Assembly (NCBI GenBank): GCA_964475115.1 | Contig: CAYYVJ010000057.1 | Coordinates: 1-13,646 of the forward strand | Origin: CAYYVJ01 sp964475115 | GTDB lineage: Bacteria > Bacillota > Clostridia > Lachnospirales > Lachnospiraceae | Length of the DNA stretch: 13,646 nt | Direction of reading: 5' to 3' | Notes under the pieces: generated by a model | What the model was told of the DNA's origin: nothing | The model's database searches: none | What the model saw: only the letters and a program-made list of their open reading frames with translations | Translations under genes and position numbers: made by a program | Shown here: one piece after another, positions 6,958 to 12,611 of the stretch | Layout: every line of letters begins with the position of its first letter | Position numbering within the stretch: the stretch's first letter is position 1

Positions 6958-6987
6958 CTTATCTCATTGCCTCCTACCAGATAAGAT
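6956..6987 (-). promoter_or_regulatory. Hairpin presenting the spoIIM Shine-Dalgarno site, with a two-codon upstream ORF
   Basis: ATCTTATCT (6979-6987 read on minus) pairs with AGATAAGAT (6956-6964) in a perfect 9-bp stem. The 14-base loop holds the GGAGG site (6971-6975), and the A and U of the spoIIM AUG form the base of the 3' arm. Inside, an ATG at 6965-6967 begins the mini-ORF ATG-AGA-TAA, out of frame with spoIIM. Folding would bring the distant SD and the start codon together; melting or starting at the mini-ORF would change output. Confidence 0.5.
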
Positions 6988-7014
6988 AATATATGCTGAA
7001 ACTAAAATAATATG
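6988..7014 (-). promoter_or_regulatory. Candidate sigma-E-like promoter of spoIIM
   Basis: Minus-strand CATATT (7009-7014), a 13-base spacer and CATATATT (6988-6995). The sigma-E consensus is roughly -35 ATATT-like and -10 CATACAMT; the -10 matches at 6 of 8. It falls between the nudF stop and the spoIIM ribosome site. In Bacillus spoIIM belongs to the sigma-E mother-cell regulon, which supports the call, but AT-rich DNA makes chance matches easy. Confidence 0.4.
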
Positions 7015-7020
7015 TCATTC

Positions 7021-7557
7021 CTATTTTTTATACTTTTCCTTATATGCTAGTAAACCTGCAATAGTCTTAGCGTCTATGATTGTTCCATCCAATATAAATT
7101 CTGTTAATTCTTTTATTGAATATGATTTCACATCTATAAATTCATCTTCATCTAAATTTTGAGAAGACAAAACTAAATCTTTTGCAACGTAGATATCTAT
7201 TTTTTCATTACAGAAAGCAACAGATGTATTTAAAGCAATCAAGAATTCAAGATTATCAGATTTATAGCCTGTCTCTTCTTCCAATTCTCTTGACGCACAA
7301 ATTATAGTAGGTTCATCAACACCATCTTTTCCACCAGCAGGAATTTCTAAAGTAAATGAATCAATTGCATTCCTATATTGTTTCACCATCAATATTTTAT
7401 CATCATCTGTAACAGCCACTACAGCAGCTGCACCCTTGTGACCAATAAAATCATAATAAACAATTCGACCTTCTGGTGTTTGAATGGTGTCTTTATAGAT
7501 ATCTATAATGGCACCTTTTTGTAATAGTTCTCTACTTAATCTTTTAGTTGCTTCCAT
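7021..7557 (-). CDS. nudF: Nudix hydrolase, ADP-ribose pyrophosphatase type
   Basis: Predicted to hydrolyse ADP-ribose to AMP and ribose 5-phosphate with a divalent metal, in the cytoplasm. The 178 residues are typical of the NudF group. The Nudix box is complete at 76-98: Gly76, Glu82, Arg90-Glu91 and Glu94-Glu95 fit GX5EX7REUXEEXGU exactly. The upstream stretch VKQYRNAI (58-65) and EIPAGG (71-76) are characteristic of ADP-ribose pyrophosphatases rather than MutT-type enzymes. The start at 7555-7557 has an AAGGAG ribosome site. It is 22 bases after the aminotransferase gene with no terminator between, so the two are probably co-transcribed. Its position before spoIIM matches the nudF-spoIIM order of Bacillus. 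Exact substrate is inferred from family, not shown. Confidence 0.9.
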   Translation of the reverse strand: MEATKRLSRELLQKGAIIDIYKDTIQTPEGRIVYYDFIGHKGAAAVVAVTDDDKILMVKQYRNAIDSFTLEIPAGGKDGVDEPTIICASRELEEETGYKSDNLEFLIALNTSVAFCNEKIDIYVAKDLVLSSQNLDEDEFIDVKSYSIKELTEFILDGTIIDAKTIAGLLAYKEKYKK

Positions 7558-7579
7558 ATTTTCTCCTTATCAATAAATC

Positions 7580-8776
7580 TTACAGTGCTTTAAGGAATTT
7601 TTCTATTCTATTTAAACCTTTTTCAATTTGTTCTTTTGAAATTGCATAAGACAAACGTATATGGTCACTAAATCCAAAGTCTTCACAAGGAATTACCGCA
7701 ACTTTATGATCATTAATTAGAATTTTTGCAAGTCTATCTGCAGATTCAATCTTTTCTCCTTGATATTCCTTTTCCAATACTTGACTTATGTCTACAAATA
7801 AATAGAATGCTCCTAAAGGCTCAATTGCAGAAATAAAAGGCATTTCATTTATTTTATTATACATATACACTCTTCTAGTGTCAAATTCCAATTTCATAAG
7901 CTCAACTGCTTCTTGAGGACCATCTAATCCCTCTACGGCTGCTTTTTGAGCAATTGAATTAGGATTTGAAGTTTGATGACTTTGTACGCTAGCCATAATT
8001 TTTGCAATCTCTGCTGAAGAACCTGTATATCCAATTCTCCATCCAGTCATTGAATAACTTTTTGAAAGACCACTTACTGTAATTGTTCTCTTGTAAATTT
8101 CTTCACCTAAAGAAGCTATACTAACATGTGTTCCTTTTCCATAAATTAGGTTTTCATACATTTCATCTGAAACTACATAAATATCATTTTTAACAACAAA
8201 ATCTGCAATTTCTTGCAACTCTTCCTTTGTATAGATCATTCCTGTAGGGTTATTAGGTGTATTTATAATTAAAGCTTTCGTATTCTTTGTAACAGCTTCT
8301 TCTAGTTGCTTTGCTGTCACTTTATAATTATCCTCTTTCCCGCTTCTTACAAATACAGGAATACCATCTGCTAATTTTACAATCTCTGGATAACTCAACC
8401 AATAAGGGGAAGGAATTAAAACTTCATCTCCTGGGTTTAAAATAGTTTCAAATATATTAGTAAGCGAATGTTTTCCACCATTACTAATGACTATTTGATT
8501 TTTACTATAATCTAAGTCATTAAACAATTTGAATTTTTTGCATACTGCTTCCTTCAAATCGTCCGTACCTGAAGCTGGAGTATATTTTGTGAATCCTTCA
8601 TGAATTGCTTTAATAGCTGCCTCATTAATATTGTCCGGCGTATTAAAATCCGGTTCTCCTGCACCAAATCCTACAACGTCAATTCCTTTAGATTTCAACT
8701 CTTTTGCCTTAGCTGTAATAGCTAAAGTTGATGAAGCTTTTACTTCCATCGCTTTTTTTGATAATGTTAAAGACAT
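7580..8776 (-). CDS. Class I PLP-dependent aminotransferase (aspartate/aromatic type)
   Basis: A fold-type I aminotransferase of the aspartate aminotransferase I-gamma/Ib kind, moving the amino group from aspartate or another amino acid to 2-oxoglutarate in the cytoplasm. The 398 residues are standard. Visible are the N-terminal GAGEPDFNTP (39-48), Asn175 in NTPNNPTG, Asp204 and Tyr207 (SDEMYEN), the Schiff-base lysine Lys239 in SGLSKSYSMTGWRIGY, Arg247, and the carboxylate-binding Arg374 (HIRLSYA). Whether aspartate or aromatic amino acids are preferred cannot be read from this. A prephenate or aromatic role would fit the nearby DAHP synthase but that gene is on the other strand and separately controlled. 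It has its own promoter at 8812-8840 and leads an operon with nudF. No symbol is given because several paralogues of this family are usual. Confidence 0.9.
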   Translation of the reverse strand: MSLTLSKKAMEVKASSTLAITAKAKELKSKGIDVVGFGAGEPDFNTPDNINEAAIKAIHEGFTKYTPASGTDDLKEAVCKKFKLFNDLDYSKNQIVISNGGKHSLTNIFETILNPGDEVLIPSPYWLSYPEIVKLADGIPVFVRSGKEDNYKVTAKQLEEAVTKNTKALIINTPNNPTGMIYTKEELQEIADFVVKNDIYVVSDEMYENLIYGKGTHVSIASLGEEIYKRTITVSGLSKSYSMTGWRIGYTGSSAEIAKIMASVQSHQTSNPNSIAQKAAVEGLDGPQEAVELMKLEFDTRRVYMYNKINEMPFISAIEPLGAFYLFVDISQVLEKEYQGEKIESADRLAKILINDHKVAVIPCEDFGFSDHIRLSYAISKEQIEKGLNRIEKFLKAL

Positions 8777-8811
8777 TATATTGCACCACCCTTTATTTTC
8801 AATTATTGTTT

Positions 8812-8840
8812 ATTGTAATATATTCAATGCAGATTTGCAA
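8812..8840 (-). promoter_or_regulatory. Sigma-A promoter of the aminotransferase-nudF operon
   Basis: Minus-strand TTGCAA (8835-8840), a 17-base spacer and TACAAT (8812-8817). The -10 matches 5 of 6 and the -35 matches 4 of 6 bases. The start would be near 8805, with a leader of about 30 bases and an imperfect ribosome site (AAGGGTGG). Confidence 0.6.
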
Positions 8841-8850
8841 GATTTGTTTT

Positions 8851-8862
8851 ATGAAATTTCAT
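8851..8862. promoter_or_regulatory. 12-bp palindrome upstream of the aminotransferase promoter
   Basis: ATGAAATTTCAT is a perfect palindrome whose near edge lies 10 bases upstream of the -35 hexamer. This is where an activator often binds. It resembles no consensus I can name with confidence (it is not a good CodY box) and could be chance. Confidence 0.25.
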
Positions 8863-8896
8863 TTTCAAGTTTTTATTTGAGGTTTTTACTTTCAGC

Positions 8897-8944
8897 AAAA
8901 AACAAAAAAATGGTTACAACCCTTAGTATAACGGGCTGTAACCA
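8897..8944 (-). terminator. Rho-independent terminator of rny
   Basis: Twelve base pairs including one G-U in the minus-strand RNA (8911-8922 with 8933-8944) close a 10-base loop. The 3' side runs into seven Ts, a G and six Ts (8910-8897). It starts about 20 bases after the rny stop codon and separates rny from the aminotransferase operon. Confidence 0.92.
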
Positions 8945-8965
8945 CTATATTCTTCTTTTTACTAT

Positions 8966-10510
8966 TTACTTTGCATAATCAACTACTCTTGATTCTCGAA
9001 TCACACTGACTTTGATTTGTCCTGGATATTCTAACTCAGATTCAATCTGTTTAGAAATATCTCTTGCTAACAATATCATTTCTGCATCAGTAACTTGTTC
9101 TGGAACTACCATAACTCGAATCTCTCTACCAGCTTGAATCGCAAAAGATTTATCAACACCTTTAAATGTGTTTGTAATATCCTCTAATTGTTTTAATCTG
9201 TTTGTGTAAGTTTCTAAAGTTTCTCTTCTTGCACCAGGACGTGCAGCAGATATTGTATCTGCAGCTTGTACGATACAAGCGATTAATGAAGTTGCCTCAA
9301 CATCTCCATGATGGGATTCTACTGAATTAATTACAGCAGCAGGCTCTTTATACCTTCTACATAAATCCACACCAATTTGTACATGAGTACCTTCTATTTC
9401 GTGGTCAACGGATTTACCAATATCGTGTAGTAAACCGGCTCTTTTCGCCATTTTTACATCTACTCCGATTTCAGCTGCAAGTAAACCTGATATCCAAGCT
9501 ACTTCAATAGAATGTTTTAATGCATTTTGTCCATAACTAGTTCTAAATTTCATTTTACCTAATAATCTAATAAGTTCTGGATGTATACCATAAACACCTA
9601 CTTCCATAGTTGCAGCTTCACCTGCTTCACGGATCATTGTTTCTACTTCTTTTTGCGCTTTTTCCACCATTTCTTCGATTCTTGCAGGATGAATACGTCC
9701 ATCCACAATTAATTTCTCTAAAGCAATTCTTGCAACTTCTCTTCTAATTGGATCAAAACCAGATAAAATAACTGCTTCTGGTGTATCATCAATAATCAAA
9801 TCAACACCTGTCATTGTTTCCAATGTACGAATATTACGTCCCTCTCTACCAATAATTCTACCCTTCATCTCATCATTCGGAAGTTGTACCACGGATATCG
9901 TGGTCTCAGCAACATGATCAGCTGCACATTTTTGAATGGCATTTACTACATATTCTTTTGCCTTCTTGCCCGCTTCTTCTTTCGCCTTACTTTCAAGTTC
10001 TTTAATTAGTTTTGCAGTATCAAACTTTACTTCATCTTCAACAGTTTTCAATAGATAATCTTTTGCTTCATCGGAGGTAAGACCAGAGATTCTTTCTAGT
10101 TCCTGTACTCTCTCATTGTGAAGTCCTTCAACTTCAGCACTTCGTTTTCTAATATCTTCTTCTTTTGCTGTTAATCCGCTCTCTCTTTTTTCGAGAGTTT
10201 CCGCTTTTTTGTCTAAAGTTTCTTCTTTTGTTAGAACTCTTTTTTCATAACGTTGCAATTCAGCACGTCTTTCTTTTGTTTCTTTTTCAAGTTCATTCTT
10301 AGTCTTTAATGTCTCTTCTTTAGCTTCTAAAAGAGCTTCCCTTTTCTTAGTTTCAGCAACTTTTAATGCTTCATCTATGATTTCTCTTGACTTTTCTTCA
10401 GCACTACCAATTTTAGATTCTACAATCTTCTTTCTGTAGGCAAGACTTAATAACCAAGCAATAGGAGCAACTATAATAAGCGTTAGAACAGCTGTAATAA
10501 CATACGGCAC
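8966..10510 (-). CDS. rny: Ribonuclease Y
   Basis: Membrane-anchored endoribonuclease that initiates mRNA decay and processing, a central component of RNA turnover in Firmicutes. The 514 residues match the family (about 510-520). The order is an N-terminal membrane anchor (4-24), a long charged coiled coil (about 35-190), a KH RNA-binding domain with GREG at 221-224, and an HD metal-dependent domain with His333 and the His362-Asp363 pair (LLHDIGK). The start is GTG at 10508-10510; an in-frame TAA four codons upstream excludes an earlier start, and AAGGAGG lies seven bases before it. It follows recX by 107 bases but has its own consensus promoter, and ends in a strong terminator. The cinA-recA-rny neighbourhood is common in Firmicutes. 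Confidence 0.97.
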   Translation of the reverse strand: MPYVITAVLTLIIVAPIAWLLSLAYRKKIVESKIGSAEEKSREIIDEALKVAETKKREALLEAKEETLKTKNELEKETKERRAELQRYEKRVLTKEETLDKKAETLEKRESGLTAKEEDIRKRSAEVEGLHNERVQELERISGLTSDEAKDYLLKTVEDEVKFDTAKLIKELESKAKEEAGKKAKEYVVNAIQKCAADHVAETTISVVQLPNDEMKGRIIGREGRNIRTLETMTGVDLIIDDTPEAVILSGFDPIRREVARIALEKLIVDGRIHPARIEEMVEKAQKEVETMIREAGEAATMEVGVYGIHPELIRLLGKMKFRTSYGQNALKHSIEVAWISGLLAAEIGVDVKMAKRAGLLHDIGKSVDHEIEGTHVQIGVDLCRRYKEPAAVINSVESHHGDVEATSLIACIVQAADTISAARPGARRETLETYTNRLKQLEDITNTFKGVDKSFAIQAGREIRVMVVPEQVTDAEMILLARDISKQIESELEYPGQIKVSVIRESRVVDYAK

Positions 10511-10523
10511 AGGAGCACCTCCT
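10511..10523 (-). promoter_or_regulatory. Self-complementary ribosome site of rny
   Basis: On the minus strand AGGAG, a GTG loop and CTCCT form a 5-bp hairpin directly before the GTG start codon (10508-10510). The 5' arm is the core of the Shine-Dalgarno sequence AAGGAGG. The site can therefore sequester itself, possibly giving feedback or temperature sensitivity; a 5-bp stem with a 3-base loop is only modestly stable. Confidence 0.5.
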
Positions 10524-10559
10524 TATTAAGTTTTCATTGTACAAAAATACAACACTTAA

Positions 10560-10588
10560 ATTTTATACTTTTTTAAGAATTATGTCAA
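10560..10588 (-). promoter_or_regulatory. Sigma-A promoter of rny
   Basis: Minus-strand perfect TTGACA (10583-10588), a 17-base spacer and TAAAAT (10560-10565). It is the best -35 in the window. The start would be near 10553, giving a leader of about 43 bases. It makes rny independent of the SOS-controlled recA-recX unit upstream, though no clear terminator separates them. Confidence 0.75.
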
Positions 10589-10617
10589 GTAGTCCTTGGT
10601 ACCGATTTATTAAATAT

Positions 10618-11205
10618 TCAAAAATTCTTCAAAATTTCCTCATAAGAAAACCCTTTTCTCATGAAATATGCATAAATTTTCTTCTTTTCTTCAGGAAGCA
10701 ATGATTCAATATCAATATTTTTCTTTTTTATATGAGCTTGTATTATTTCTGATTCATTCACTTGAACTTCTTCAAAAATCAACTTTAATATTCGTTCTGG
10801 AATCCCTCTCATTTTTAGTTTTGCTTCTATTTGCCTTTTACTTAGCTTTTCCTTTTTACATTCCAAATATTGCCTTGCGTATTCTAAATCATTAATGTAG
10901 TTATAAGATTTTGCATACTCTACGGCAACATCAATAGAACTATCAGGATAGAAGCTTTTCTGTAGTTTTTGTCTTAACTGATATTCCGTTTTTGCAGAAT
11001 CAGCTAACAAATATAAAATTCTTTTTTTTGCTCTTTTATCTAATATTTCATGAAGAATCTCTTCATATTCTTCTAATGATATTTCCTTATCTTCCTTCAG
11101 TTGATACCTTCTAATCTCACCATTATAAAGAGCAAAGGCACATTCTCCATCTATATATATCTTTTTTTTCTTTTTATCTACTTCTTTAATTTCAGTAATA
11201 ATCAT
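10618..11205 (-). CDS. recX: Regulatory protein RecX
   Basis: Modulates RecA by binding the RecA filament, in most species limiting its growth. The 195 residues carry the usual tandem three-helix repeats: RAKKRILYLLADSAKTEYQL (from about 58), YINDLEYARQYLE (about 102-114) and LSKRQIEAKLKMRGIP (about 120-135), with a final degenerate repeat ending YFMRKGFSYEEIL. The N-terminal 50 residues are a basic beta-rich lead-in as in Gram-positive RecX. The ATG (11203-11205) abuts the recA TAA without a gap, and its AGGGGA ribosome site is inside the last recA codons, so translation is probably coupled. It shares the SOS promoter of recA. The long T-rich stretches reflect lysine-rich runs (DKKKKKI). Function is by family. 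Confidence 0.93.
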   Translation of the reverse strand: MIITEIKEVDKKKKKIYIDGECAFALYNGEIRRYQLKEDKEISLEEYEEILHEILDKRAKKRILYLLADSAKTEYQLRQKLQKSFYPDSSIDVAVEYAKSYNYINDLEYARQYLECKKEKLSKRQIEAKLKMRGIPERILKLIFEEVQVNESEIIQAHIKKKNIDIESLLPEEKKKIYAYFMRKGFSYEEILKNF

Positions 11206-12306
11206 TTATTCCCCTGTACTTTTCTTTGCCTTTGATGCAGTACTTTTTGCTTCATCATCCTTTTCTTTTGACACTTCTTTTTCTTTTGATCCTTTCTTTT
11301 CACCAAAACTATCGAGCAAACCATAAGCATCTCTTACTTTTCGTTCTACTTCTGCTAATATTTCAGGATTTTCTCTAAGATATGTTTTAGAATTCTCTCT
11401 ACCCTGTCCAATTTTCACATCATTATACGCATACCAAGCACCGCTTTTAATAATTACATCTTGAGCTGCTGCTAGATCTAAAATATCTCCTTCAGTTGAA
11501 ATACCCTGCCCAAACATAATATCAAATTCCGCCTCTTTAAATGGTGGTGCTATTTTGTTCTTAACCACTTTAATTCGAGTTCTATTTCCAATTACTTCTC
11601 CACCTTGCTTTAAAGATTCTATTCTTCGCACGTCCAAACGAATAGAAGCATAAAATTTCAAGGCACGACCACCAGTTGTCGTTTCAGGATTACCAAACAT
11701 AACGCCAATCTTTTCACGAAGCTGGTTAATAAAAATAACAATACAATTTGATTTACTTATAACAGAAGTTAATTTTCTTAATGCTTGGGACATAAGCCTG
11801 GCTTGTAGACCCATATGGCTATCACCCATATCACCATCTATTTCCGCTTTTGGTACAAGAGCAGCAACTGAGTCAACAATAACTATATCCACCGCATTAG
11901 ATCGTACCATAGTCTCTGTAATCTCTAATGCTTGTTCACCATTATCTGGTTGAGAAATATATAAATTATCAATATCTACGCCAATTTTTTTAGCATATGC
12001 TGGGTCTAATGCATGTTCCGCATCTATAAATCCTGCTATTCCACCTCTTTTTTGAACTTCTGCCACCATATGTAATGCAACAGTTGTCTTACCACTTGAT
12101 TCTGGTCCGTATATTTCTATAATTCTTCCCCTTGGTATTCCTCCAAGTCCTAATGCAACATCTAAACTTAATGAGCCTGTAGGAATTGTTTCAACATTCA
12201 TATTCGAATTAGATTCACCTAATTTCATTATAGAACCTTTACCAAACTGTCTTTCAATTTGAGACAATGCCGCATCCAATGCTTTTTGTTTTTCTTCCTT
12301 CACCAT
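11206..12306 (-). CDS. recA: Recombinase RecA
   Basis: ATP-dependent strand-exchange protein for homologous recombination and co-protease of LexA in the SOS response. The 366 residues are typical. Walker A GPESSGKT is at 67-74, catalytic Glu97 (IDAEHAL), Walker B Asp145 (IVIVDS), and the L2 region with NQLREKIG and the GNPETTTGG stretch (about 194-213). The C-terminal tail from about 336 is rich in Lys, Glu, Ser and Thr rather than strongly acidic, as seen in several Gram-positive RecA proteins. The start at 12304-12306 has AAGGAGA upstream; the second codon is valine. The gene has a promoter and LexA box of its own at 12330-12385 and is separated from cinA by a terminator. The recX start abuts its stop. 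Confidence 0.99.
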   Translation of the reverse strand: MVKEEKQKALDAALSQIERQFGKGSIMKLGESNSNMNVETIPTGSLSLDVALGLGGIPRGRIIEIYGPESSGKTTVALHMVAEVQKRGGIAGFIDAEHALDPAYAKKIGVDIDNLYISQPDNGEQALEITETMVRSNAVDIVIVDSVAALVPKAEIDGDMGDSHMGLQARLMSQALRKLTSVISKSNCIVIFINQLREKIGVMFGNPETTTGGRALKFYASIRLDVRRIESLKQGGEVIGNRTRIKVVKNKIAPPFKEAEFDIMFGQGISTEGDILDLAAAQDVIIKSGAWYAYNDVKIGQGRENSKTYLRENPEILAEVERKVRDAYGLLDSFGEKKGSKEKEVSKEKDDEAKSTASKAKKSTGE

Positions 12307-12329
12307 GTTTTCTCCTTTTTTTCACAATG

Positions 12330-12343
12330 CGAACCTATGTTCG
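12330..12343. promoter_or_regulatory. LexA (SOS) box of recA
   Basis: CGAACCTATGTTCG fits the Gram-positive LexA consensus CGAAC-N4-GTTCG with both 5-base arms intact. It lies just downstream of the recA -10 element, where LexA would block initiation or clearance. I found no second copy of GAAC-N4-GTTC in the window, so recA-recX is the only SOS unit visible here. Confidence 0.93.
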
Positions 12344-12356
12344 TTTAATTAATTCA

Positions 12357-12385
12357 ATCATATTATACTTAGATATAAAAGTCAA
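12357..12385 (-). promoter_or_regulatory. Sigma-A promoter of recA-recX
   Basis: Minus-strand TTGACT (12380-12385), a 17-base spacer and TATGAT (12357-12362), each matching consensus at 5 of 6. An overlapping TATAAT lies too close to the -35 (12 bases) to be used with it. The expected start near 12350 is just upstream of the LexA box. Confidence 0.8.
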
Positions 12386-12523
12386 CCACTTTTTCTATGT
12401 TATTTTGCTTCATTCAAGGGCATCACATCCAATCATAAGGACTTCTTTTTTACTTCATTGATATATTGCAGAGAACACTGCATAAGATTCTATTTAACAG
12501 GATATTCAAAGAAATTTCCCATT
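12386..12523. other. Upstream part of the cinA-recA gap without a gene
   Basis: The cinA-recA gap (12307-12611) is just over 300 bases. Its right part is the cinA terminator and its left part the recA promoter and SOS box. This middle stretch holds no credible ORF or RNA. The only structure seen is a 5-bp dyad TGCAG/CTGCA at 12467-12482 with a 6-base centre and no T-tract, which may be chance. Confidence 0.5.
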
Positions 12524-12569
12524 AAATAAAAAAAGATCTGTTACGTTTTTATTATACGAAACAGACCTT
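12524..12569 (-). terminator. Rho-independent terminator of cinA
   Basis: A 10-bp stem with one G-U (12560-12569 with 12533-12542 in minus-strand RNA) is extended by three inner pairs after a mismatch. It is followed by a run of seven Ts (12534-12528) and further T-rich sequence. It starts about 40 bases after the cinA stop codon and isolates cinA from recA. Confidence 0.9.
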
Positions 12570-12611
12570 ATAAAAGTCAAGTAATTTGGATTACAGTTCA
12601 GCCGTGCAAAA

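Noticed and set aside
12267..12461. Plus-strand open frame across the recA start and promoter
   Set aside because: It overlaps the recA start, SOS box and promoter on the opposite strand, has no ribosome site or recognisable domain, and is a chance frame. The other plus-strand frames opposite nifJ, pdp, deoB, nudF, the aminotransferase and recX were rejected in the same way.
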